Assembly (NCBI RefSeq): GCF_030161255.1
Contig: NZ_BSPX01000022.1
Coordinates: 1-61,549, forward strand
Source of the DNA: Zoogloea oryzae
Lineage (GTDB): Bacteria; Pseudomonadota; Gammaproteobacteria; Burkholderiales; Rhodocyclaceae
Length of the DNA: 61,549 nt
Direction: 5' to 3'
Shown here: one piece after another, positions 15,934 to 23,554 of the stretch
Numbering within the stretch: position 1 is the first letter of the stretch
Layout of the letters: each line of letters begins with the position of its first letter
The notes under the pieces: model-generated
Told to the model about the DNA's origin: nothing
Database searches by the model: none
The model's input: the letters and a program-made list of their open reading frames with translations, nothing else
Translations under genes and position numbers: made by a program

Positions 15934-17355
15934 ATGATGAAGACCATCCTAAGACTCGCCAGCTACGCGCTATCCATCAGCCTCCTGATGGGCTGCGCAA
16001 CCGTCGCCGTCACAGGTCGCAGCCAGCTCAACTTGGTTTCGGACGCTGAGCTGGTCAAAACGGCCAATGAAAGCTTCGCCCAGCTGATGAACGCGGCCTC
16101 ATCAAAAGGCGCGGTTCTGCAAAGTACCGAATCCCCGGAAGCCGCCAACACCATCACCACGGTGAATCGCGTCAGCGGCAGAATCATTGACGCAGCAGGT
16201 CTGCGAGGAAAGTACAACTGGCAGGTCACTGTGTTGAAGTCGAACGTGCCCAACGCGTTCGTGATGCCAAACGGGAAGATCGTCGTCTATACGGGACTAT
16301 TCCCCATCGTGAAGACCGAGGCTGGATTAGCCGCGGTCATCGGGCATGAGGTCGCCCACGTTGTCGCCCGTCACTCTGCGGAGCGGGCCAGCCAAGTACT
16401 GCTCACTCAAACAGCCGCACAGGCAGCGGACGCAGCCTTGGCCGCCAAAAACAACAAGAACCGTCCTGCGATCGCAGCGGCATTGGGACTGGGCGCCCAG
16501 TATGGGCTGCTACTTCCCTTCAGCAGGCAGCATGAATCAGAAGCCGATCGGATTGGTCAGTTGTACATGGCCAAGGCTGGCTACGACCCGGCGGAAGCGA
16601 TCGCCGTGTGGGAACGGATGGCAGCCCAATCAGGAGGCTCCCGCTTCGAGTTCACGTCCACCCACCCCAGCGAACAGACGCGCCAGGTTCAGCTCAGGCA
16701 GTGGCTTCCGGAAGCGCAACTTTTCTACGCCGACAGAAACCGCGCGCTCCCACGATCAATCGACGAACTGCAATCCGCGCAGATTCGTGTCTCACAGCAA
16801 ACCGCACTGGCCCCCGTCGCACTACAGCCGACAATTCGCGAAGGTTACTGGTTGAAGAAACGACTGCTTGCCACTGGGGCAGAAACGACCTACCGCGTCG
16901 ACCAGATTCAACCGTGCGAACTGGGTCAATGTGCGTTCATTTCTTCATCGGCCAACGAGAAGCAGGTCATGACCACGGACTTCCGCATCTCAAGATCCGA
17001 GAATCCTAGCGGGGCTTGGACCAAGTTCTCGCCAGCCGTCAGGGAAGCTCAGTTTCCGCTACGGGTCGGTGATGCCTGGGAAGACGCAACGGAGATTGAA
17101 ACCTCTGATGGCAAGAAGCGGTCGTTAACCATCAGAAGTCAGGTTGTTGCATACGAATCCCTCACGGTGCCAGCCGGCACATTCATGACTTACAAAATCG
17201 TCCGGACCACGGCGGGGACACGGCTGGCGGAGAACTGGTTTTCACCGGAGGTCAGAGGAATGGTAAAGGGAACAACGTTCTCCCCTACCGGCCAGGAGAT
17301 TACTCGGGTCCTGACCGACTATCAGAGGAACGAGGACACCCCAGGGGCGCTGTAA
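15934..17355 (+). CDS. M48-family zinc metallopeptidase lipoprotein
   Basis: 473 residues. The N-terminus is a lipoprotein signal with lipobox LLMGC (Cys21). The protease domain (about 40-265) has HEVAH (138-142) within IGHEVAHVVARHSAERASQ, and the downstream HESEADRIG supplies the third ligand, as in LoiP/YcaL-type outer-membrane quality-control proteases. The C-terminal 200 residues form a second domain (YWLKKRLLATGAETTYRVDQ...) that I cannot assign. Two adjacent ATGs (15934, 15937) compete and neither has a good ribosome binding site. It is the only long rightward gene in the left half of the element and is convergent with the DNA polymerase gene. Confidence 0.85.
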   Translation: MMKTILRLASYALSISLLMGCATVAVTGRSQLNLVSDAELVKTANESFAQLMNAASSKGAVLQSTESPEAANTITTVNRVSGRIIDAAGLRGKYNWQVTVLKSNVPNAFVMPNGKIVVYTGLFPIVKTEAGLAAVIGHEVAHVVARHSAERASQVLLTQTAAQAADAALAAKNNKNRPAIAAALGLGAQYGLLLPFSRQHESEADRIGQLYMAKAGYDPAEAIAVWERMAAQSGGSRFEFTSTHPSEQTRQVQLRQWLPEAQLFYADRNRALPRSIDELQSAQIRVSQQTALAPVALQPTIREGYWLKKRLLATGAETTYRVDQIQPCELGQCAFISSSANEKQVMTTDFRISRSENPSGAWTKFSPAVREAQFPLRVGDAWEDATEIETSDGKKRSLTIRSQVVAYESLTVPAGTFMTYKIVRTTAGTRLAENWFSPEVRGMVKGTTFSPTGQEITRVLTDYQRNEDTPGAL

Positions 17356-17386
17356 AGCGATCAAAAAGGGGGGCGCTTCGTTTCGC

Positions 17387-17584
17387 GAGGACATACGGGC
17401 TTGCGCGAATGCGCAAGCCCTACCTTAGGCCAAGCGCGCGCCGCTCCTTGAGCGTCGCCCGCTTGGCGGATCACCGCCCCCCCCGGATCGGCGGCACCAC
17501 CACCTTACCTGTGCAGCCATCATCGCCATGGCCGCATCGGTGTATGTTGGTCGTTTACCACTCCCCTTCCCACCATCTACACCG
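17387..17584 (-). repeat. Structured ~198-bp element, copy A (3' of the DNA polymerase gene)
   Basis: Diverged in sequence from 22950-23148 but alike in layout. In plus-strand order: GAGG.ATAC, a perfect 10-bp stem (17397-17406/17411-17420), TAGGCCAAG opening a stem closed by CTTGG (17430-17466) around an inner CGCTC-GAGCG hairpin, about 70 variable bases, then CGGTGTA...TACACCG (17538-17544/17578-17584) enclosing TGGTCGTTTACCACTCCCC. The stop codon of the polymerase gene lies inside the last stem. Confidence 0.65.
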
Positions 17585-20318
17585 GCGCCGAAACGACCAA
17601 CCGCGCATCAGCCTCACCGACGAACCTCGCCACATCCAGATCCGGGAAGCGCCCAAGCAACACCGCCAGCAACGCCTTCACCTCATCGTTCAGACCGACG
17701 ACACCCTCGCCCAGCTTCGCCCGCTTGGCGTTCTTGAGCTCGGTTTCCGTGGTCGGGTAGCCGGCATCGGTCAGCCAGGCGGCGATCACCCCGTAGGTCT
17801 CGGTCTTCTTGAGACCCCACGCTTCCTGGGCGTAGGCGCGCAGGAAGGTGCGGCGCAGCACGCCGACCTCACCTTCCTGGGTCCGATGGATACCGGCCCC
17901 GCCTTCGACCTTCTTGCGCCGCCGCTTGATAGCGCCACCCGAGAAGTCCGACCAGTGCAACCAATCGTCCAGGCTCTTCAGGCAGCGCTCATCCCGCCAC
18001 GCCTTGTTGAAGACGACGCGCACCGCTTCGGCTTCCTCGACGGTGTCCCACGGTTCGGTATCCAGTGCAATGTGCTGGCCTTTTGCTGCCGCGCCCTCAC
18101 CAACCGTTTCCATGCGCGGGTTAAGCGCCTTCCGCTTCCAGTCAAACTCCAGCCCGAGACGCACCGGCCGCTCGATGCGGAACACGTCCAGATCCTCCGT
18201 CCACTGCTGGCGCAGGCTCACGAAGGGCCGCATCATCGTCTTTGAGGCCGGCGTGCGGTTCAGGTAAAGGTCGATCATGTAGGCGTTTTGCAGCGCCTTG
18301 ACCATGGGCTTGGTGACCTCCCCGGGCGGCAGGTCGATCTCGGGGATCACGTTACCTTTGGCCAGGACGAAGCGTTTCTCGTCCTCAAGGTCGGGGCTCG
18401 GGTCGATCAACCCGGTGAATTGAGCACGGACCCGGGCCGACACGATCTGACGGGTGCGGTGCTTGACCTCCAGGATCGGCTTGCCGGGCGCGACACGGGC
18501 CGTCGCTGCCTTGAAGCGGGTGGCCAGCGGCCCGCTCTGGTCGATCTCGGCGAGGGGGGCGTTGGTCAGAAAACCGTCGGTCGTCACGCTGACAATCTGG
18601 CGGTGGCGCGGCACGCTGTTCATCAGCTCCGCGATGAAGGCGCGCACGAAGCCCATGGTGAAGCTGAAGAAGACCTCGTTGGTCATCTCGTCGGGCTCCA
18701 GTTGCACGCTCTTGAGCTCGCCGGCATCAAACACGTTCTTCGGCTTCAAGCCCATGCCAGTGCGTCCAAAAAGGCCGTTGCCGCACAGCTTGATGTACTC
18801 GTTATCGAAGCTGCCCTTGGGGTACTGGGCGCGGTGGTCACGGATGGTCGTCACGAAGGGCTCGAAGGGGCGGACGTTTTCGTTCTTCCACGGGTAGATG
18901 ACGCCATGAAGGATGCGAATCTCCAAGTCCGGGTCAATGTGCAGCGCCGCCTCGATCTCTGGCGCGGTGCAGTAGGAAACACCACTTCGTACGAAGAACA
19001 GGTTCTGCCCTTCCCCTTCGACCGGGAACACGGGCGCGCGGACATGCTCGCCATGCCGGAATTCGACCAGCGCGAAGCCGAGCACGTGGCCGATGAACTG
19101 CTGCACGTCCAGGCAGACGACGGGGTGCTCGAAGTCCACCAGCCCGAGCATGGCAAGTACGGTTGTGTAGGCGCTGGCGAGGTCGATGTCGTACCAGAGG
19201 CCCACCGGCGTCGGGCCGACATGGAAGCACTCCCCGCGACCACCGTGGGCCGTCATGGTCACGAAGGCAGCATGGATGGCCCGCATGGGCAACGGCGCAT
19301 CCACGGTGACAGTGCGCACCCGCCCGCTCTTCTCGTCCCAGACGCTTGTGCGCTGTGAATGCCGCCCGAAGACCTCGTTGAACTTGAGGCCGGCGTCCTT
19401 CAGGGTTTTCTTGAAGAGGCTGACCGCCACGCCACTGCTGGTGAGCGGGAGCTTGGGCTTGCCGAGCAGGCGGGCGATGCTTTCCTTCAGGCGACACAGG
19501 AAGTAGACGGCGATGAGGGCGTCCTGGGCCGCGTACTCGGCATAGAGGTCCGGGTCGTCGATCAAGAGCTGCGGCATGTTCTCGATGGCGCCCGGCGGCA
19601 ATTCGATCTTCTCCTGGCCAAGCAGCTCACCGACCTCGGCCAGGCTGGTGCCGACCGGCGTGTGACGGACCAGATCAACGAAGCGGACCTGCAACAGCCG
19701 ACCACGGCCTTGATCATCGACAATGAAGCGCCGGGAGCGGGTCAGGCGCTCGATGTCCTGAGGCTCGATGTGGGCGTCGAAGGCAATACCTTCACCACGG
19801 GTGCCGACGCTGCCGCCCACGCTGTCAAACTGGGTCTTGAAGCGCGCCAGGTCCGAGAACGCAGTCAGGTCCGCCCGCAGGAAGAAGGCCGACACGGTCA
19901 CACTCTTCGGCCATTCGAGAATGACGCCGTCCTCCATGGCCATCAGGAGGACGTCGGTCAGGAGCTTGTCAAACTTGGGTCGATCACCCTTGCGACCACC
20001 TTTGACGTAGTGGATGTGGGCGAACTCGCCACATTCACCAACCACGTGAATCTGAACGCTGGTGACGATATTGCTCCGGGTCGCGGGGTCGTACCCCCAC
20101 TCGGCGTCCAGACCCACGAGCACTTCGGGGCCGATCCCTTCGAGCAGCACGCCCGGCGGGGCGGCGGTCAGGATCTGGAGCTCGTTGAGCTGGATCTGGC
20201 GCTCACGCTCCAGCATCTTGAGGGGGTCGAAGACGATGTCGGAAACGGGCGGGGTGTAGGGCGTGATCGCCGGCTTGTCAGCGGCTGGCAAAGCGGGATT
20301 CAGCACTGCTGCGTTCAT
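17577..20318 (-). CDS. Family B DNA polymerase (phi29-like motif spacing), candidate piPolB/protein-primed type
   Basis: 913 residues from the ATG at 20318, with GGAG seven bases upstream. The exonuclease motifs are present: Exo I LDAEWG (D71/E73), Exo II LRADLTAF (D150) and Exo III YAAQD (Y262/D266). Polymerase motif A is DLASAY (D379), motif B is KLCGNGLFG (K510, N514, G518), and motif C is TTDGF (D581), lacking the first Asp of the usual DTD. Distances A-B (131) and B-C (71) are close to phi29 polymerase (134 and 75, from memory), so TPR1/TPR2-like insertions may fit. The last 300 residues are unassigned. It lies last in a leftward gene string inside a tRNA-integrated element. No terminal-protein gene is recognised, so a primer-independent (pipolin) polymerase is the leading idea; it is an inference. 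Confidence 0.82.
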   Translation of the reverse strand: MNAAVLNPALPAADKPAITPYTPPVSDIVFDPLKMLERERQIQLNELQILTAAPPGVLLEGIGPEVLVGLDAEWGYDPATRSNIVTSVQIHVVGECGEFAHIHYVKGGRKGDRPKFDKLLTDVLLMAMEDGVILEWPKSVTVSAFFLRADLTAFSDLARFKTQFDSVGGSVGTRGEGIAFDAHIEPQDIERLTRSRRFIVDDQGRGRLLQVRFVDLVRHTPVGTSLAEVGELLGQEKIELPPGAIENMPQLLIDDPDLYAEYAAQDALIAVYFLCRLKESIARLLGKPKLPLTSSGVAVSLFKKTLKDAGLKFNEVFGRHSQRTSVWDEKSGRVRTVTVDAPLPMRAIHAAFVTMTAHGGRGECFHVGPTPVGLWYDIDLASAYTTVLAMLGLVDFEHPVVCLDVQQFIGHVLGFALVEFRHGEHVRAPVFPVEGEGQNLFFVRSGVSYCTAPEIEAALHIDPDLEIRILHGVIYPWKNENVRPFEPFVTTIRDHRAQYPKGSFDNEYIKLCGNGLFGRTGMGLKPKNVFDAGELKSVQLEPDEMTNEVFFSFTMGFVRAFIAELMNSVPRHRQIVSVTTDGFLTNAPLAEIDQSGPLATRFKAATARVAPGKPILEVKHRTRQIVSARVRAQFTGLIDPSPDLEDEKRFVLAKGNVIPEIDLPPGEVTKPMVKALQNAYMIDLYLNRTPASKTMMRPFVSLRQQWTEDLDVFRIERPVRLGLEFDWKRKALNPRMETVGEGAAAKGQHIALDTEPWDTVEEAEAVRVVFNKAWRDERCLKSLDDWLHWSDFSGGAIKRRRKKVEGGAGIHRTQEGEVGVLRRTFLRAYAQEAWGLKKTETYGVIAAWLTDAGYPTTETELKNAKRAKLGEGVVGLNDEVKALLAVLLGRFPDLDVARFVGEADARLVVSAPV

Positions 20319-20342
20319 GCAGGTTCTCCAGCGCAATAAAAA

Positions 20343-20366
20343 GGGCATGGCGTTGTCGCCATGCCC
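20343..20366 (-). terminator. Hairpin 25 bases upstream of the DNA polymerase start
   Basis: A perfect 10-bp stem (GGGCATGGCG with CGCCATGCCC) with a 4-base loop is followed on the minus strand by TTTTTATT. It is a textbook terminator form, but its position just before the polymerase ribosome binding site suggests attenuation or mRNA processing. Confidence 0.75.
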
Positions 20367-20404
20367 TGAAGCAGTTGAACGGGAAAGAGTTGGGGGTCAG
20401 TGGA

Positions 20405-20587
20405 TCATTCTTCGAAGATCCGGGACAGCGGCGTATCACGCCACGCATCGGCGACGGCGACCCACTCGGCATCAAGGTCGATGAAGACGAGGCCGCCGCG
20501 GGGCTTGGTAGCACGCGGGGTCTCGGGACCACCGACCCGCTCGGGCAGATCGGTGGCGGGGTCGAACTTGAGGAAGGTGTGGCTCAT
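20405..20587 (-). CDS. Hypothetical protein, 60 aa
   Basis: Unrecognised small protein. The ATG at 20587 (MSHTFLKFDPATDL) has GGAG seven bases upstream. It contains a mildly acidic C-terminal stretch (GGLVFIDLDAEWVAVADAWRDTPLSRIFEE). It is the last gene before the DNA polymerase in the same direction, separated from it by a strong hairpin. Codon use resembles its neighbours, and the ribosome binding site supports translation. Confidence 0.6.
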   Translation of the reverse strand: MSHTFLKFDPATDLPERVGGPETPRATKPRGGLVFIDLDAEWVAVADAWRDTPLSRIFEE

Positions 20588-20612
20588 CAGGCTTCTCCGG
20601 CAGGGGCAACGC

Positions 20613-20864
20613 TCAGGCGGCGAGCACCGCCCAGTCCGGGTCGGGGGCGTTGCGGGGGTCACGCATCACGCGGACAAACTCATCCCGGATGTACTCGAGC
20701 TTGTCCGGATCGGGCCACTTGTCGAAGAAGCCGATGATGCGCAGCCCCTCCTTCAGGACGACGGCGCGATCCTGGATGATGCTGACGCTACAGCGCTCGT
20801 TGAGCGAAACGTAGTCTTTGTTGGGGGCCGGAATCTGGCGGGTGTAACGGCGGGTCTTGGACAT
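20613..20864 (-). CDS. Hypothetical protein, 83 aa, paralogue of the 99-aa protein at 22047
   Basis: ATG at 20864 (MSKTRRYTRQIPAPN), with AGGAG seven bases upstream. No known domain. Its core (RQIPAPNKDYVSLNERCSV, then GFFDKWPD and YIRDEF..VMRDPRNAPDPDW) aligns along most of its length with the protein at 22047-22346 (RQILDPNGDLLALNQNCSV, GFYDAWGE, FIRDEL..VLMDPFHAPAPDW), so the two arose by duplication. Both belong to the gene string upstream of the DNA polymerase. Confidence 0.7.
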   Translation of the reverse strand: MSKTRRYTRQIPAPNKDYVSLNERCSVSIIQDRAVVLKEGLRIIGFFDKWPDPDKLEYIRDEFVRVMRDPRNAPDPDWAVLAA

Positions 20865-20960
20865 CATGAAGCTCCTTTGTGGTTGGAAAAACTGACTCAC
20901 GGTCAGTGACGTCAGGATGCCTCACCTCAAATTCACGTCAGGGCAGCTAAGCCCGTGCAA

Positions 20961-21983
20961 TCACCCTGCCTTAGCTTCCACCCCGTCGACGCCGACCGCC
21001 CGCTCCAACGACGTATCCAGCCAAGGCAGGACGGGATACGCCGGGCGCCGCGGATCGTCCTCCTGATCGAGGGGGAGCCACGCATTCACGAAGTTACGCA
21101 TCTGCGCCTGGGAGGCCAGGTGCGCCTGTCCGACCTTGATCTGATCCCGCAGCCACTTCGACAGGGACGAGGGCAATTCGGACCCCATCCCTGCCAGCAG
21201 CTCTTCGAGCATGGACGCGGGGCACTGCCCGAAGCTCAGCAGGCACAGGTCCACCAGCTCAATGGCGACCGCCTGCCGCAGGCCACGCCCTTCTTCCGTG
21301 TGGTAGCGCGTGAAGGGATGCAGCTCCGGCGCCTCGCGGACAACGAACTCGAAAGACTGGCGCACACCGTCCAGCATCTTCAACAGTTGCGGAACGGCGG
21401 CTAGGTCCTGGGACGATAGATGGCGGCGCAGGTAACGATCGCCCATGAGCTTCACCAGTTCCGACCGAAGCTGAAGCTGCAACTTGACGACCCCTTCGAC
21501 CTCTTCCTTTGTGGTCGTGCAGGGCGTCCAGGTGTCCCAGTGGAAACGGGCCGACAACACCGCATACTCGCCGAAGAAGCGCAGATCACGCTCCCGCTCC
21601 TGGTACTCACGAATCGTATGCCACGCGTTCTGCCCCTGCCCTTCGTCATCACGCCCGTCCTGGCCGACCTTGAAGGCACGCCGCGCCGGCCGGACGGTGC
21701 CATCCAGCCGGAGTTGACGGACCCTGAGCAACCAGGCGCCGACCGCCCCTTGCCGCAGCAACGCAAGGCCATTGTCGATACACCCACACACATCCGGGGT
21801 ATAGAGACCGGCCTCCCGCCGAACGGTGGTCACGTGGACAACACCATCCTTGACCACCTCCCGAGCGATCGGGCGACCCCGCCGGGCATGGGCGATCTCG
21901 GTCAGGCACTGCAGGTAAGCCTTTTCAAACGCGAGGAACTCGGACCACGCGGGGTATTCCAGCGCCTTCAATTCCCTGGACAT
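20961..21983 (-). CDS. Hypothetical protein, 340 aa, in the polymerase gene string
   Basis: Unrecognised. ATG at 21983 (MSRELKALEYPAWSEF), with AGG nine bases upstream; an ATG three codons earlier is too close to the AAAGG. It is largely alpha-helical, without signal peptide or membrane helix, and rich in Leu, Arg and Glu. Long amphipathic stretches (VEGVVKLQLQLRSELVKLMGDRYLRRHLSSQDLAAVPQLLKML) and several Cys occur, but no zinc-finger spacing. Its place between the paralogous small proteins and upstream of PolB suggests a role in element replication or maintenance; this is only contextual. Confidence 0.68.
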   Translation of the reverse strand: MSRELKALEYPAWSEFLAFEKAYLQCLTEIAHARRGRPIAREVVKDGVVHVTTVRREAGLYTPDVCGCIDNGLALLRQGAVGAWLLRVRQLRLDGTVRPARRAFKVGQDGRDDEGQGQNAWHTIREYQERERDLRFFGEYAVLSARFHWDTWTPCTTTKEEVEGVVKLQLQLRSELVKLMGDRYLRRHLSSQDLAAVPQLLKMLDGVRQSFEFVVREAPELHPFTRYHTEEGRGLRQAVAIELVDLCLLSFGQCPASMLEELLAGMGSELPSSLSKWLRDQIKVGQAHLASQAQMRNFVNAWLPLDQEDDPRRPAYPVLPWLDTSLERAVGVDGVEAKAG

Positions 21984-22009
21984 CAATCCCATCCTTTAAA
22001 AGACAAAAT

Positions 22010-22036
22010 CCCGGAACGGCATCACACCGTTCCGGG
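22010..22036 (-). terminator. Hairpin before the 340-aa gene
   Basis: A perfect 10-bp stem (CCCGGAACGG with CCGTTCCGGG) with a 7-base loop is followed on the minus strand by ATTTTGTCTTTT, about 25 bases upstream of the start codon. Confidence 0.7.
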
Positions 22037-22046
22037 CCAACAACAA

Positions 22047-22346
22047 TCACCGCCCGTGCTGGGGCACTGGACAACACACTACATCAGCCAAAACGCCGAA
22101 GAGCGGGCACCAGTCGGGAGCCGGAGCATGGAAAGGGTCCATCAGAACGGCGATCAGCTCGTCCCGGATGAACAAGAGCTCATCATCCTCACCCCACGCA
22201 TCGTAGAAACCGAGGATGAAATTCCCCTCCCGCACGACGACCGCAGGCACATCGAGGTCGAGCTGGACGCTGCAGTTCTGATTGAGCGCCAGGAGATCCC
22301 CGTTAGGATCGAGAATCTGACGGCTGAAGGCTTCGCAGTAGCTCAT
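22047..22346 (-). CDS. Hypothetical protein, 99 aa, paralogue of the protein at 20613
   Basis: ATG at 22346 (MSYCEAFSRQILDPN), with GGAG seven bases upstream. It shares its whole core with the 83-residue protein at 20613-20864 (see that entry) and has an extra C-terminal tail with Cys residues (VLADVVCCPVPQHGR). Its stop is followed by the hairpin at 22010-22036. The start codon lies two bases after the stop of the upstream 141-residue gene, suggesting coupled translation. Function unknown. Confidence 0.7.
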   Translation of the reverse strand: MSYCEAFSRQILDPNGDLLALNQNCSVQLDLDVPAVVVREGNFILGFYDAWGEDDELLFIRDELIAVLMDPFHAPAPDWCPLFGVLADVVCCPVPQHGR

Positions 22347-22348
22347 GA

Positions 22349-22774
22349 TTACGCTCCGGAACAGTGGGCAACACGGACAGACGGACGCAGCGCATCGATC
22401 ATCTCCCCGGAAAAGTCAGGCATCGGCGGAAGCTGATCGAAGTCGATATCGGCCGCGATGAGCGCTTCAGTATCCGGATCATTCCGGACGGCGACGGCCT
22501 GGGCAATCTTGTGCTGCAGCTTCTCCCGCACATCGGCCACGCTCTCGGCGTACCCCCGGTCGACGACCAGCATCTTGAGGAGCTGGAGGACCATCAGGAA
22601 GTAATCATCGTCTTCCACGACCCTCTGCTGGAATTCCTCATCCTCGATACCGAGCAGACCCATGGCCGTACCGACGGCGCGCAGGCTCCACAAGATGGAA
22701 TTGCGGCAGCCCTGAATGTCTTCTGCGCTGACAACGGCGACGGGCGTGTCCGCGGCGTTCTGTTTCTGCTTCAT
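22349..22774 (-). CDS. Hypothetical protein, 141 aa, first gene of the polymerase gene string
   Basis: Start at 22774 (MKQKQNAADTPVAVV), with AGAGG eight bases upstream; the longer open frame would run through a short hairpin at 22790-22804. It is acidic and helical (EEFQQRVVEDDDYFLMVLQLLKMLVV), with no recognised domain. It is the promoter-proximal gene of the leftward string leading to the DNA polymerase. The 367 bases upstream hold structured element B and no other gene. Confidence 0.65.
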   Translation of the reverse strand: MKQKQNAADTPVAVVSAEDIQGCRNSILWSLRAVGTAMGLLGIEDEEFQQRVVEDDDYFLMVLQLLKMLVVDRGYAESVADVREKLQHKIAQAVAVRNDPDTEALIAADIDFDQLPPMPDFSGEMIDALRPSVRVAHCSGA

Positions 22775-22949
22775 GCTGGTGACCTCTCTCCCGACAATCT
22801 CGGGGATTCGTGATGAAGTCTGGCCGACTGACCAGACCCGCCCACGATGCCAGCAGACAAGGTGGCTCACGGACACCTAAGGCCGTCGAAACCGGGCGCT
22901 TAGCTTCCAGGGAGGTAAAGCATGAGGACGCGTTGGCGCGACGCGTGAA

Positions 22950-23148
22950 GAGGGATATACGCCCGTGCGCCGGGAGCACACGGGCTACGTAGGCCAAGTG
23001 CACGCCGCTCGTCGAGCGTCGCGCACTTGGCGTGATGTTGTCGCAGTCGCAGCAGTATTCGTTGCCACCAACACCCCGGCTGCCGACCGCCCGGTGACCG
23101 CCGGTGTAACTTGGTCGTATACCACTCCCCTTCTCAAGGCTTACACCG
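22950..23148 (-). repeat. Structured ~199-bp element, copy B (3' of the winged-helix gene)
   Basis: Counterpart of 17387-17584. It reads GAGGGATATAC, stem GCCCGTG/CACGGGC (22961-22985), CTACGTAGGCCAAG, stem CCAAGTGC/GCACTTGG (22994-23030) around CGCTC-GTC-GAGCG, a variable middle, then CGGTGTAA/TTACACCG (23102-23109/23141-23148) enclosing TGGTCGTATACCACTCCCC. The stem sequences differ from copy A on both arms but stay paired. The stop codon of the upstream gene lies inside the last stem. Confidence 0.65.
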
Positions 23149-23506
23149 TCGCCGGCCAGCCCTCCAGCACGAGTTCATCACCGGAGCTGTCGATCAGCGT
23201 CACGATAGGGTGTCGCCCTCGCCGACGACTGGCGCGAACCAGCCCGGCGGCTTCGAGGCGGGTGAGCCCATCACACACGGCATCCGGGCTGAGGGCGAAC
23301 TGGCTGCGCACCCAGCACCCGCAGGAGACGGTCGGGGAACGTGCTGAAATCGCGGCGGCGATCAAGGCTGCAGCCAGCGCCAGGGACTTGCCGGGCAGCG
23401 CCGCAGCGCGGGACAGGAAACCCATCGTGGGCGATTGCGGAGCGAGACGACGGAGGCCAGGCCGGGGCTTGGCGGGAAGGCTTGGGGCGATCTGCACGGA
23501 CAACAT
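23141..23506 (-). CDS. Winged-helix DNA-binding protein, 121 aa
   Basis: The N-terminal 30 residues are Pro/Arg-rich. The remainder (LPGKSLALAAALIAAAISAR..., then LSPDAVCDGLTRLEAAGLVRASRRRGRHPIVTLID) has the layout of a winged helix: a recognition helix, LEAAGLV, and a basic Arg-rich wing. This is the form of small regulators on plasmids and integrative elements. It lies upstream of the polymerase gene string and could control it. The last codons (GTG TAA) sit inside the terminal stem of element B. Confidence 0.65.
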   Translation of the reverse strand: MLSVQIAPSLPAKPRPGLRRLAPQSPTMGFLSRAAALPGKSLALAAALIAAAISARSPTVSCGCWVRSQFALSPDAVCDGLTRLEAAGLVRASRRRGRHPIVTLIDSSGDELVLEGWPATV

Positions 23507-23554
23507 CGACGACTCCGGTTATGGCATCGATGACCTGTTTTCACGACCCGGTTT

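Noticed and set aside
17577..20318. Casposon or transposon reading of the PolB gene
   Set aside because: No Cas1-like gene and no terminal inverted repeats were seen; the element ends in a tRNA direct repeat and has a tyrosine integrase.
17387..23148. Structured elements considered as retron RNA or integron attC sites
   Set aside because: No reverse transcriptase or integron integrase is encoded nearby, and the expected attC core (GTT at the ends) is missing.
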